This document shows positions 23,352 to 32,078 of a DNA stretch of 40,200 bases, in pieces. The number at the start of each line of letters is the position of its first letter. Position 1 is the stretch's first letter. A model generated the notes under the pieces. It did no database searches. It was not told the origin of the DNA and saw only the letters and a program-made list of their open reading frames with translations. Location of the stretch: assembly GCF_023653175.1 (NCBI RefSeq), contig NZ_JAMNXL010000010.1:1-40200 (forward strand), written 5' to 3'. The DNA is from Erythrobacter sp. (GTDB lineage: Bacteria; Pseudomonadota; Alphaproteobacteria; Sphingomonadales; Sphingomonadaceae). The position numbers were made by a program, and so were the translations under genes.

Positions 23352-23888
23352 CTAGCCCAACCGCCGGAGCGGCTCCGAGCCATCCCAGTCCAGCCCGGCC
23401 GCCTTGATCATCCCGAACAGATCCGGCCCGTCCTTGGCCTGCTGGAGGATCTCCACCAGCGTCCCCGGGCCGCCACCTGCATCGACATAGATCACCTGGC
23501 TCGGCCCGAAGGTGCCCTCGATCACCACCTCGCACCCCTCGTCCTCGCAGACGCGGCGGGCCTCGGCGAGATCGTCGACCAGAATGCACACATGGTGCAG
23601 CCCGTTGCCGGTCGCGCCATACTTCCCGCGATAGATCGAGGGGTGATCGTCGCGCGGGCGGATCAGCTCGATCTGCAGGTCGCCCCAATAGGCGAGCGCG
23701 AGGTCGAACACCGCATCGGTCGGCTGCCCGCGATACTTCATGCCATCGAGATGGATGCCCTCGATCAGATAGAACGGCCCCACCCCCATCACCTGCGTCC
23801 AGTGCGCCACCGCCGCATCGAAATCCTCCGGCACGAAAGCCAGCTGCATGATGTCGCCGAGCGCGGCGATTTTCCCCGAAAGCGACAT
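23352..23888 (-). CDS. VOC family protein (glyoxalase/epimerase-like)
   Basis: This 178-aa protein belongs to the vicinal oxygen chelate superfamily: paired beta-alpha-beta-beta-beta modules are seen in IMQLAFVPEDFDAAVAHWTQVMGVGPFYLIEG and LHHVCILVDDLAEARRVCEDEGCEVVIEG. Candidate metal ligands are the second His of GLHHVCILV and the Glu in GTLVEIL. Members act as epimerases, glyoxalases or ring-cleavage dioxygenases; similarity to methylmalonyl-CoA epimerase is closest by eye. The ATG at 23888 has GAGAGGAAC upstream and gives the expected start. It is divergent from the Rieske oxygenase gene and likely of the same pathway. Confidence 0.85.
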   Translation of the reverse strand: MSLSGKIAALGDIMQLAFVPEDFDAAVAHWTQVMGVGPFYLIEGIHLDGMKYRGQPTDAVFDLALAYWGDLQIELIRPRDDHPSIYRGKYGATGNGLHHVCILVDDLAEARRVCEDEGCEVVIEGTFGPSQVIYVDAGGGPGTLVEILQQAKDGPDLFGMIKAAGLDWDGSEPLRRLG

Positions 23889-24013
23889 GATGTTCCTCTC
23901 CAATCCGATAGGGTGACCCCTCGGCCAAGCTGTGTGATATTCGCCCTGCGAGACACTGCACAAAGTGCGAGGACGAGAGGCGGGGCGTGCCCCGAGAGGA
24001 CCGGACAAGCCAG

Positions 24014-25441
24014 ATGAACGAGATCAAGGACATTGCCCGCGGCGACCGCTGCCCGGGCCTCAGCTACACCGACATGCTCAACGGCGACACCCGCCGCGCG
24101 CCCGATTACCTCTTCGAGGAATCGCATATCGAAATGGGGGACGATCCCCTGCCGGTCGCGCCCTATATCTCGGAGGAATTCGCGCGGGCAGAGCGGGAAA
24201 AGATGTGGCCCAATGTCTGGCTCTTCGCCGCGCGCGAGGACGAGATGCCCGACGCAGGGGACACGGTCGTCTTCGACATTGCCGGCAAGAGCTTCCTCCT
24301 GATCCGCCAGAAGGACGGCGGGGTGAAGGCCTTCTACAACGCCTGCCTCCACCGCGGCCGCAAGCTGCGCACCGAGAGCGGCGCGTCGGTGCAGCTGCGC
24401 TGCCCGTTCCACGGCTTCACCTGGCGCAATGACGGGAGCTTGAAGGAAATCCCCTGTTCGTGGGACTTCAAGCACCTCGAAGGCAAGGACATGGATCTGC
24501 CGCAGGCGCGCGTCGAGCTGTGGCAGGGCTTCGTCATGCTCACCGAGAACCACAGCTTGCCTGACTTCAAGACGTGGCTCGGCCCGGCGGCCTCGCATTA
24601 CGAGCGCTACGATTTCGGCAACCGCTACACCGGCATGTGGGTGCAGAAGAAGATCCCGGCCAACTGGAAGGCGACGGCCGAGGCCTTCATGGAAGCCTGG
24701 CACTCGATCACCACCCACCCGCAATTGCTCGCCTTTCTGGGCGATGCGAACACGCGCTATGACCTGATCGGCGACCACTTCAACCGCGCGATCACGCCCT
24801 CGGGCGTGCTCAGCCCGCACGTGAAGGGCAAGAATTCGGACTACGTGCTCGAGAAGATGAACGAATTCTCGGGCGGGGCGGATGCTGCGACCAACCGCCG
24901 CTTCAACGCCTCGAGCGGCGAGGTCGAAGGCTACGACGCCGACGATCCGCTCGGCGCGCGCAAGATCCTCGCCGAGGCGGGGCGTCAGGGCTTTGCCGCG
25001 CAATACGGCTACGACTATTCGGACGCCTCGGACACCGAGATCCTCGACAACTTCACTTACAACATCTTCCCCAACTTCGCGCCGTGGATCGGCTTCCTGC
25101 CGACGCTGGTCTACCGCTGGCTGCCCGGCGACACCCCCGACTGGTGCATCATGGAGATCCGCCTGCTGTTCCCCACCCCCAAGGGCGAACCCCGCCCGCG
25201 CGCGGTGGCGATGACCTATATCCCCGACGACGAGCCCTTCGCCTGGGCCAACGACATCATGGGCCCGCAGCTCGCCAACGTGTTCGATCAGGACATGGCC
25301 AACCTCCCCTATGTGCAGGAGGGCATGAAGGCGATGAAGGACGGGCTGATGGAATTGGGGCACTATCAGGACAGCCGCGTGCGCCACTTCCAGACGACGC
25401 TGATGAAATATGTCAACGGGGAGCTGCCGGCGGTCAAGTAA
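24014..25441 (+). CDS. Rieske non-heme iron oxygenase alpha subunit
   Basis: This 475-aa protein is an aromatic ring-hydroxylating dioxygenase large subunit. The Rieske [2Fe-2S] ligands are Cys111, His113, Cys130 and His133 (NACLHRGRKL and CPFHGF). The catalytic domain has the mononuclear iron motif EAFMEAWHSITTHP with His230 and His235. It would need a reductase and ferredoxin, not found in the window, and no beta subunit follows. The first ATG (24014) is used; a GTG at 23987 overlaps upstream sequence without family similarity. It is followed after 5 bp by an SDR gene, which often oxidises the cis-diol product. Substrate is unknown. Confidence 0.92.
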   Translation: MNEIKDIARGDRCPGLSYTDMLNGDTRRAPDYLFEESHIEMGDDPLPVAPYISEEFARAEREKMWPNVWLFAAREDEMPDAGDTVVFDIAGKSFLLIRQKDGGVKAFYNACLHRGRKLRTESGASVQLRCPFHGFTWRNDGSLKEIPCSWDFKHLEGKDMDLPQARVELWQGFVMLTENHSLPDFKTWLGPAASHYERYDFGNRYTGMWVQKKIPANWKATAEAFMEAWHSITTHPQLLAFLGDANTRYDLIGDHFNRAITPSGVLSPHVKGKNSDYVLEKMNEFSGGADAATNRRFNASSGEVEGYDADDPLGARKILAEAGRQGFAAQYGYDYSDASDTEILDNFTYNIFPNFAPWIGFLPTLVYRWLPGDTPDWCIMEIRLLFPTPKGEPRPRAVAMTYIPDDEPFAWANDIMGPQLANVFDQDMANLPYVQEGMKAMKDGLMELGHYQDSRVRHFQTTLMKYVNGELPAVK

Positions 25442-25446
25442 CCGGC

Positions 25447-26205
25447 ATGGCAGGCTTCTCCTTCGACCTCTCGGCACGCACCGCGCTCGTCACCGGCGCG
25501 TCCTCGGGCCTCGGCACCCGCTTCGGGCGCATCCTTTCCGCCAGCGGCGCGCGGGTCGCGCTGGGCGCGCGGCGGGCGGATCGTCTGGCGGCGCTTGCCG
25601 GGGAGATCGGCCCCGCCGCCGCTGCGGTGCAGATGGACGTCGCGCGCGAGGCCGACATCATCGCCGGTTTCGACGCCGCCGAGGCCGCCTTCGGCTCGCC
25701 CGTCGACACGGTGATCGCCAATGCCGGGGTCGACGGCGCGGGAATGGCGACCACCATCTGCGAGGAGGAGATCGAACAGACCCTCGCGATCAACCTCAAG
25801 GGCGCGATCCTGACGGCCCGCGAAGGTGCGCGGCGGATGATGTCGCAGGGGGTGAGCAAGGGGAGGATCGTCCTGATCGCCTCGATCACCGCCTTCGAAG
25901 CCTCCCCTGGCCTCGTCGCCTATGCCGCGTCCAAGGCGGGCGTAGTGCAGGCGGGGCGGACGATGGCGCGCGAGTGGGCGCGGGCCGGGATCAACGTCAA
26001 CACCGTCTCCCCCGGCTACATCCGCACCGCGATCAACGATGCGTGGTTCGACACCGAACCCGGCCAAAAGCAGATCGCCCGCTTCCCCAAGCGCCGACTG
26101 ATGGGCGAGGAGGGCCTCGACGCAATGATCCTGTTCCTGTGCTCGGACGCCTCCGAGTTCGTGACCGGCACCGACTTCGTGCTCGACGACGGGCAGACGC
26201 TGTGA
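25447..26205 (+). CDS. SDR family oxidoreductase
   Basis: This 252-aa classical SDR has the nucleotide motif TGASSGLG (16-23), the NAG motif (92-94) and the catalytic triad Ser146, Tyr159, Lys163 with standard spacing. The C-terminal FVLDDGQTL is typical. It starts 5 bp after the Rieske oxygenase gene and overlaps the next gene by four bases (GTGA), so all three are one operon. It may dehydrogenate a diol or hydroxyacyl intermediate made by the oxygenase; that is inferred. Confidence 0.93.
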   Translation: MAGFSFDLSARTALVTGASSGLGTRFGRILSASGARVALGARRADRLAALAGEIGPAAAAVQMDVAREADIIAGFDAAEAAFGSPVDTVIANAGVDGAGMATTICEEEIEQTLAINLKGAILTAREGARRMMSQGVSKGRIVLIASITAFEASPGLVAYAASKAGVVQAGRTMAREWARAGINVNTVSPGYIRTAINDAWFDTEPGQKQIARFPKRRLMGEEGLDAMILFLCSDASEFVTGTDFVLDDGQTL

Positions 26206-26996
26206 CCAGACGGCTGATCTCGCTCGCCGCCGGGATCATGCCGGAAGCCACCCCTGCCCAGCTGATCGAATGCGCCGCAGCGTCCGATTTCGACTTCGGC
26301 GGGATGTGGATCGAGAAGGACAGCTGGACCCCCGCCACCACCCGCGCGATCTGTGAGCAGGCCCGCGATGCGGGCGTCGCGCTGCTCGATTGCGAGGTGG
26401 CGTGGATCATGCCGGGCGCGCCCGATCCGTGGCTGACCGAGCTGGTCCACATCACCGCCGAGCTGGGCGCGCGGAACCTCCTGTGCGTCTCCTCCGACCC
26501 CGACATGGCCGCCACCACCGCCAAGTTCCAGGCCTTGGTCGATGCGGCAGCGGGCACGGGTGTCAGGGTCAATCTCGAATTCGGCATCTTCACCGAAGTG
26601 AAGACCATCCACATGGCCCGCGCCGTGCTGGAGGCTGTCGAGGGCGAGGCCAAGGCGCTGCTGGTCGACACGCTCCATTGGGCACGCTCCGGCGGGACGG
26701 CGGAGGACTTGGCGGCGATCCCGCGCGAATGGCTCAGCTACTGCCAGCCCTGCGACGCGCCCGCCGACGGGCCCGACACCAGCAACTTCGACGCGATCAT
26801 CGACGATGCGATCAACCGCCGCATGCCGCTCGGGCAGGGCGGCCTCCCTCTTGCCGCGATGGTCGATGCCCTGCCCGACCACCTGCCCATGGCAATCGAG
26901 GGACGCTCCGCCACGCTGCGCAACGCCTACCCCGACCTCGTCGAACGCGCCCGCAAATGCGCGCGCACCAGCCGCGCGTGGCTGGAGGGGCGGTAA
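26202..26996 (+). CDS. Sugar phosphate isomerase/epimerase-like TIM-barrel protein
   Basis: This 264-aa protein resembles the AP-endonuclease-2-like TIM-barrel family (xylose isomerase-like): VTRRLISLAAGIMPEATPAQLIECAAASDFDFGGMWIE, then GVRVNLEFGIFTEVKTIHMARAVLE and KALLVDTLHWARSGGTAEDLAAIP, where Glu, Asp and His residues typical of metal binding recur. The GTG start at 26202 overlaps the SDR stop (GTGA), favouring it over an ATG at 26238. It is the third gene of the Rieske-SDR operon. The substrate is unknown. Confidence 0.85.
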   Translation: MTRRLISLAAGIMPEATPAQLIECAAASDFDFGGMWIEKDSWTPATTRAICEQARDAGVALLDCEVAWIMPGAPDPWLTELVHITAELGARNLLCVSSDPDMAATTAKFQALVDAAAGTGVRVNLEFGIFTEVKTIHMARAVLEAVEGEAKALLVDTLHWARSGGTAEDLAAIPREWLSYCQPCDAPADGPDTSNFDAIIDDAINRRMPLGQGGLPLAAMVDALPDHLPMAIEGRSATLRNAYPDLVERARKCARTSRAWLEGR

Positions 26997-27132
26997 GCGG
27001 CATCATCCGCGACCCTGCAAAAGTCGCATCCTAACCGGATGTTAGCTCCGGCGCGGCGATACGGGCCGCGAAGGCGGGCAGTCGGGCCTGAGCGCCATGG
27101 CCGGCAAGCCTGCCTGTCGAGGAGAACCGTTC

Positions 27133-27735
27133 GTGAGCGAGAAGGACAAGCGCGCCTGGATCTTGGCCTGCGGGATCATTCTTGTCGGCCTGCTTGCTGT
27201 TCCGTGGCTGCGGACCCCGCGGGCCGCTGAAGAGCAGCTGCTGCGCGCGCAGTTCCAGCTCCCGGCCGATGTCGCCTTCGCCGACAGCAAGGTGGAGCGA
27301 CCCTCGATCAAGAAGAACGCCTACAATCTCGAAGGCATTGCCCGGTTCGATGCCGAGCAGTTCGGGCAATACCGGAAGACCATTTCCGTCGGCGCCCCAT
27401 GGACGATTGCTCCGCTGTCGCTTGAGGGCGTCGCATTTCCCGGTCAGCCGGGCACCGACACGATACGCTGGCGCAGTCAGGCGGAGCACCAATTCATGTC
27501 GTTCGGCAACCTGAGCGAGGATGAGGTCTGGCAAGCGACCCGCGGCTTGACCCTCTGCTACAAGGTGATGGCGTCGCCTTCCGCAGACGCGCCGCCAAGC
27601 GACAGGGTTCGTCCATGCCGACCAGGCGGGAATGTCACCGAGCGAGGCTATCTGGTGCAGGGGCTCCTCGATCCCGACACGCGCACGCTGCACATACTCG
27701 TTCGCAGAATCGGTCGCTGGCCGCTGCCCTACTAG
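27133..27735 (+). CDS. Membrane-anchored protein, unknown function
   Basis: This 200-aa protein begins VSEKDKRAWILACGIILVGLLAVPWL, a single N-terminal membrane anchor, followed by an extracytoplasmic domain with two Cys residues (CYKV and RPCRPG) that could pair. The GTG at 27133 follows GAGGAGA at ideal spacing, so it is preferred to an in-frame ATG at 27097 whose extra 12 residues have no support. No family is recognised. It stands alone between the Rieske operon and a convergent hydrolase gene. Confidence 0.75.
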   Translation: MSEKDKRAWILACGIILVGLLAVPWLRTPRAAEEQLLRAQFQLPADVAFADSKVERPSIKKNAYNLEGIARFDAEQFGQYRKTISVGAPWTIAPLSLEGVAFPGQPGTDTIRWRSQAEHQFMSFGNLSEDEVWQATRGLTLCYKVMASPSADAPPSDRVRPCRPGGNVTERGYLVQGLLDPDTRTLHILVRRIGRWPLPY

Positions 27736-27767
27736 GACGGCTCGCGGCAAGCCCGTGGCAGGAGATG

Positions 27768-27802
27768 GTGCAGCCGTTACCCTGTCATTGCGGCGGCTGC
27801 AC
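27768..27802. terminator. Putative bidirectional terminator
   Basis: GTGCAGCCG (27768-27776) and CGGCTGCAC (27794-27802) form a perfect 9-bp stem with a 17-base loop between two convergent genes. The long loop and lack of a T-run make it a moderate candidate. Confidence 0.45.
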
Positions 27803-28701
27803 TATCGGCCCCGCGCATGCTCCGCGATCTCGCCCGCGAGGCGTGGCACCAGTTTCAGCGGCAGGTCGTGGCCCCAGCCGGGGATCGTCACCAGCCGCGC
27901 GCCGGGGATCGCCGCCGCAGTCGCCTCGCCGCCGGGGAGTTTCACAAGCGGGTCGGCCTCGCCGTGGAGCACCAGCGTCGGCGTGCGCACCGCGCCGAGG
28001 CGCTTGGTGCGGTCGCCGTCGTCGATGATCGCGGCAAGCTGCCTCGGAAGCCCTGCGGGGTAGACCGAGCGGCGCATGTTCGCGAGCACCCGCGCGCGCT
28101 GGTGCGCCTCGTCAAAGGGAAACTCCGCGCTTTCGGGCGTGCCGATATTGCGGATGATGTTGAGGCCGTGGGCGACGAGGGTGTCCTCGTCCATGCCCTT
28201 GAGCGGCGCGGTCAGCGCGCCGATCGCGTTCGCCTCGGCCTGGGGGAGCCTGCCGTTGCCGGTGGTCGACATGATCGAGGTCATGCTCATCAGCCGCTCT
28301 GGGTGGTGGATCGCCATCAGCTGCGCGATCATCCCGCCCATCGAGGCGCCGACGACATGGGCCCGGTCGATGCCGAGCGCGCTCAGCACCCCGATCCCGT
28401 CATCGGCCATGTCCTTGAGGGTGTAGGGCACCTTGGCGGGGAAACCGATCTTCTTGCGCAAGACCTGCACCGGCAGCGAGGGCGCGCGCTGGCCTTCCAT
28501 CTTCTGGCTGAGGCCGATGTCGCGGTTGTCGTAGCGGATCACCCGGAAGCCTTCCGCCGCGAGCGCCGCCACCAGTTCATCCGGCCACAGCGTCATCTGC
28601 GCGCCGAGGCCCATCACCAGCAGCATCGCCTCGGCGTTGGGATCGCCGTGCTCCTCGTAGAAGATTTCGATGCCGGTGTTGGGGGTGGTCAAGGTGGGCA
28701 T
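27802..28701 (-). CDS. Alpha/beta hydrolase
   Basis: This 299-aa enzyme is an alpha/beta-fold hydrolase. The nucleophile elbow GASMGG places Ser120; Asp250 (HGEADPLVK) and His278 (GWGHDLP) complete the triad. VMGLGAQMTLWPDELVAALAAEGFRVIRYDNRDIGLS is the typical N-terminal part with the oxyanion region. Members include esterases, C-C hydrolases and haloperoxidase-like enzymes, and the substrate cannot be told here. Predicted cytoplasmic. Confidence 0.93.
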   Translation of the reverse strand: MPTLTTPNTGIEIFYEEHGDPNAEAMLLVMGLGAQMTLWPDELVAALAAEGFRVIRYDNRDIGLSQKMEGQRAPSLPVQVLRKKIGFPAKVPYTLKDMADDGIGVLSALGIDRAHVVGASMGGMIAQLMAIHHPERLMSMTSIMSTTGNGRLPQAEANAIGALTAPLKGMDEDTLVAHGLNIIRNIGTPESAEFPFDEAHQRARVLANMRRSVYPAGLPRQLAAIIDDGDRTKRLGAVRTPTLVLHGEADPLVKLPGGEATAAAIPGARLVTIPGWGHDLPLKLVPRLAGEIAEHARGR

Positions 28702-28732
28702 GTGTCAGGCGGGTCCTCTCAGGCCCGCGCGG

Positions 28733-29665
28733 TCACTTCCACGGGGGTCCGGCGATATCGAAGCCGCGCGCGTCCAATTGGTCAAGCACCCCGCCATCTT
28801 CCGCCAACACCCTTAGCGGCACGACTGCGAGCGTCGTGCCCTTCGCGGCGCTCGCCTCGGCGATGCGGTCGACCCAGATCGTGCGCAATTCGCTGCCGAG
28901 CGTCTCGTCCGCCCAGGGCCAGCACTGGCCGAGCGCGCTTTCAAGCGGGTTGTTCATCACTGCCGGGATCTTGAAGCGCCGCCAGTTGGTGGCGCGCTCC
29001 TCGACGATCCCCGGCCCGGCTTCCACCGCATCCATCGCCGCGACAAGGCAGGGGATGTGCGCGGTGGGCGGCGCCTCGAAGAGATTGTCGATCACGTCCT
29101 CGCCCCTGAGCGTCGCGGCGCGGGTGATCGCGACATCGGCCTTCTCGGCGGCTTTCTTGACCACGTCGGAGGCATCATCGGCGGTGTCGCGGTTGAAGCG
29201 CAGCTCCTCGCGCAGCATCCCGAAGGAGGTGATGAGGAAAGATTTTCGCGAGTAGTCCTCGTCATGCGCGATGCCGAGCGCTTGCAGGCGCTGCCACTGG
29301 TCTGCGGAGAGGTATTCGCTCGCCACGGTCTTGTCGGGCAGCTTGGTGAGCTTGCCCCCTGAGAACATCAGCCGGAAGATGTCCCCCGGCGAAATCTTGG
29401 GCCGCGCGCCGAGGATCACGCGGTCTGCGGCGCGGGTGGCTTCGTCAAGGCGCGCAGGCTCCCACGGGGTGGTTTTCGGGATAGCCCGGATCTCGCCGAC
29501 GAGGATGACGGTGCCGGTGGCCGTCTCGACAATCCACATCGGCGCGCCCGAGCGCTGGGCGGTGACGACGATGGCGTTTTCGGATTCGGCGGGGGCGGAG
29601 TCTTGAGCGGCGAGGGGAGCAGCCGTGAGCATTGCAACGCAAAGCAGGCCAACGGTTCTCTTCAT
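28733..29665 (-). CDS. TraB/GumN family protein with degenerate active-site motif
   Basis: This 310-aa exported protein has a signal peptide (MKRTVGLLCVAMLTAAPLAAQ). The body resembles the TraB/GumN family: MWIVETATGTVILVGEIRAIPKTTPWEPARLDEATRAADRVIL, and near the C-terminus the RN-like motif ATNWRRFKIPAVMNN. The family's conserved GTxH is changed to GEIR, and the Glu that normally follows the third strand is replaced in VILGAR, so metal-dependent protease activity is doubtful. The ATG at 29665 has AAGGGCG upstream; the frame to 29719 is not supported. Confidence 0.8.
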   Translation of the reverse strand: MKRTVGLLCVAMLTAAPLAAQDSAPAESENAIVVTAQRSGAPMWIVETATGTVILVGEIRAIPKTTPWEPARLDEATRAADRVILGARPKISPGDIFRLMFSGGKLTKLPDKTVASEYLSADQWQRLQALGIAHDEDYSRKSFLITSFGMLREELRFNRDTADDASDVVKKAAEKADVAITRAATLRGEDVIDNLFEAPPTAHIPCLVAAMDAVEAGPGIVEERATNWRRFKIPAVMNNPLESALGQCWPWADETLGSELRTIWVDRIAEASAAKGTTLAVVPLRVLAEDGGVLDQLDARGFDIAGPPWK

Positions 29666-29754
29666 AAGTTCGCCCTTGTTTTTGATGATCTGCCGAGATG
29701 CCCTGCTAGGTCGCACCAAATGAACCGGAACCTAACCGGCAGGTTCCAGACCGA

Positions 29755-30249
29755 TCACAATCCGCGCGATGCGTTCGACCATTCGTCCGGGTTCCACATC
29801 GCAGCACGTCCGCCGAGGTCGGGCGTGAAAAAGCTGCGATCCTCGGTTTGGACCAGGGCCAGAAGCCGCGCCCCTTGAAGCAAGCAGTTGCGCGATTGAG
29901 TCTCGATGATGTCGAGCAATGCGATGGCCTCGCGCTCGCCGCGACTTACATGCCGGTCGAACCCGAGAAGAACCAAAGCGACCTTGTCGTTTCCCTCAAA
30001 GGGCCAGCCTCTCATGCCGTCATTGAGCGCGTCGAGATTGCCCGTCCAAGGGCCATAGCCGAACTGCTCTTCCCAGTGGAGAACGTCGCTGAACCGGGTC
30101 CGCATCGTGCCGGGGTCAGTGCAATCGATGAGATGAAGATCGTAGCCAAGTGCGTCGAGATCGGCGCACCACTTGTCGAGGACAGCGCGTTGCCAGAACA
30201 GGTGCACGGCGCCGTCTTGCAGCAAGCGCAGATCTACCGTCCAAGTCAC
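29755..30249 (-). CDS. Barstar-family protein (orphan)
   Basis: This 164-aa protein contains the barstar (ribonuclease inhibitor) pattern: LDALGYDLHLIDCTDPGTMRTRFSDVLHWEEQFGYGPWTGNLDALNDGMRGW, including the conserved W-x-x-N-LDALND segment, and VALVLLGFDRH as the core strand. Barstars are cytoplasmic inhibitors of barnase-like RNases, including polymorphic-toxin effectors. No barnase is seen in the window, so it is either an orphan immunity gene or has another partner. Its ATG overlaps the nadB stop by four bases, so it is translationally coupled to nadB. Confidence 0.8.
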   Translation of the reverse strand: MTWTVDLRLLQDGAVHLFWQRAVLDKWCADLDALGYDLHLIDCTDPGTMRTRFSDVLHWEEQFGYGPWTGNLDALNDGMRGWPFEGNDKVALVLLGFDRHVSRGEREAIALLDIIETQSRNCLLQGARLLALVQTEDRSFFTPDLGGRAAMWNPDEWSNASRGL

Positions 30250-31871
30250 GGCACCAGCACCGTATCCTTCGCCTCGTCCGCGAGCGCGGGATAATCCAGC
30301 GTATAGTGCAGCCCCCGGCTCTCCTTCCGCCGGAGTGCCGATTGGACGATCAGCTCCGCCGATTGCAGCAGGTTGCGCAACTCAATCAAATCGGTCGTCA
30401 CCCGGAAGGCGCCGTAGTAATCCTCGACCTCGCGCTTGAGCAGTTCGATGCGGCTTGCGGCGCGCTCCAGCCGCTTGGTGGTGCGCACGATGCCGACGTA
30501 GTTCCACATGAAGCGGCGGATTTCGGTCCAGTTCTGCTTGATGACGACTTCCTCGTCGGAGTCGGTCACGCGGCTTTCGTCCCACGGCAGGATCGCAGGC
30601 GGAGCCTCCAGCGTGTCCCACTTCTCGAGAATGTCCTGCGCCGCCGCCTCGCCGAAGACGAAGCATTCGAGCAGGCTGTTGGACGCCAGCCGGTTCGCGC
30701 CGTGGAGGCCGCTTTCGGTGCATTCGCCCGCCGCCCACAGGCCGGGGATGTCGGTGCGCGCCTGCAAATCCACCACCACCCCGCCGCAGGTGTAGTGCTG
30801 CGCAGGCACGACCGGGATCGGCTGCTTGGTCATGTCGATCCCGAGGCCCATCAGCTTGTCGTAGATGGTCGGGAAGTGGCCACGCACGAAGTCGGGGCTC
30901 TCGTGGCTGATGTCGAGATGGACGTAATCGAGGCCGAAGCGCTTGATCTCGGCGTCGATCGCGCGGGCGACCACGTCGCGCGGGGCCAGCTCCATGCGCT
31001 CCTTGTCGTAGAACGACATGAAGCGCTTGCCGGTGCGCGGGTTGATCAGCCGGCCACCTTCTCCGCGCACCGCCTCGGTAATGAGGAAGTTCTTGGTCTC
31101 GAGGTGGTAGAGGCAGGTCGGGTGGAACTGCATCATCTCCATGTTGGAGACCCGCGCGCCCGCCCGCCATGCCATCGCGATCCCGTCCCCGGTCGCGCCG
31201 CGCGGGGCGGTGGAGAATTGATACACGCGCCCCGCGCCGCCGGTGGCGAGGATTGTGGCGCGCGCGACATGGCGCTCGACCCGCCCGGTGGCTTCGTCGA
31301 GCGCATAGACGCCCCACACGCGGCCCGCGGCGGAGAACTGCTCGCGGTGGCGGTCGGTGATGAAGTCGATGCAGGTGCGGCCCGGCAGCAAGGTGATGTT
31401 GGGATTGGCCTCGGCCGCCTTGACCAGCGCCGATTGCACCGCCCAGCCGGTGGCGTCGTCGACATGGACGATGCGGCGGTGCGAATGCCCGCCTTCGCGG
31501 GTCAGGTGGAGCGTGTCGGCATCGCGGTTGAAGGGCACGCCAAGCTCGCACAGGCGGTCGATCGAGCGCGGCGCGCGCTCGATGACGAATTCGACCGCGG
31601 CCAGATCATTGAGCCCCGCGCCTGCCACCATTGTGTCGCGCACGTGGTTTTCGAAGGTATCGCCAGTGTCGAGGACGGCGGCGATCCCGCCCTGTGCCCA
31701 GGCGGTCGACCCGCCGGTGAGCGAGCCCTTGGCCAGCACCAGCACGCGCCGCGTCTCGGCCAGCGCCAGCGCCGCGGTCAGCCCCGCCGCGCCCGATCCG
31801 ATCACGAGCACGTCGTGACCTCGATTCTTCAGCGCATCCTGCGGGCGGGGCAAGGTATCATCCGTCACCAT
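30246..31871 (-). CDS. nadB: L-aspartate oxidase
   Basis: NadB (541 aa) oxidises L-aspartate to iminoaspartate, the first step of de novo NAD synthesis, with FAD. The dinucleotide-binding motif VIGSGAAGLTAAL, GSTAWAQGGIAA, the substrate-binding HPTCLYH, EAVRGEGGRLINP and the helical C-terminal domain are visible. Partners nadA and nadC are not in the window. Upstream is an AT-rich stretch with an inverted repeat (31911-31927). Confidence 0.97.
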   Translation of the reverse strand: MVTDDTLPRPQDALKNRGHDVLVIGSGAAGLTAALALAETRRVLVLAKGSLTGGSTAWAQGGIAAVLDTGDTFENHVRDTMVAGAGLNDLAAVEFVIERAPRSIDRLCELGVPFNRDADTLHLTREGGHSHRRIVHVDDATGWAVQSALVKAAEANPNITLLPGRTCIDFITDRHREQFSAAGRVWGVYALDEATGRVERHVARATILATGGAGRVYQFSTAPRGATGDGIAMAWRAGARVSNMEMMQFHPTCLYHLETKNFLITEAVRGEGGRLINPRTGKRFMSFYDKERMELAPRDVVARAIDAEIKRFGLDYVHLDISHESPDFVRGHFPTIYDKLMGLGIDMTKQPIPVVPAQHYTCGGVVVDLQARTDIPGLWAAGECTESGLHGANRLASNSLLECFVFGEAAAQDILEKWDTLEAPPAILPWDESRVTDSDEEVVIKQNWTEIRRFMWNYVGIVRTTKRLERAASRIELLKREVEDYYGAFRVTTDLIELRNLLQSAELIVQSALRRKESRGLHYTLDYPALADEAKDTVLVP

Positions 31872-31910
31872 TGCGGCGCATTGCCGCGCAATTCGGGCAG
31901 CGGCAAGTGC

Positions 31911-31927
31911 AAGTTAAGTTTTAACTT
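31911..31927. promoter_or_regulatory. Inverted repeat upstream of nadB
   Basis: AAGTTA and TAACTT are separated by five bases in an AT-rich stretch about 40-55 bp upstream of the nadB start, standing out from GC-rich surroundings. It could be an operator for an NAD-responsive repressor (NadQ- or NrtR-type); which regulator, if any, is unknown. Confidence 0.4.
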
Positions 31928-32078
31928 TAGTTAGGTGCGCGCGCATTTCCCCTAGGTTGCACTGCAACATGATGCTAAGTCATCGCCGGACGCGTCGCCG
32001 GTCGGAGAATCGGAGCGCGCCACCGGGTTGTAATGCATTGGCGGGTCGCCATAACCTCTCACCGGGGCTTGCTTGTCC

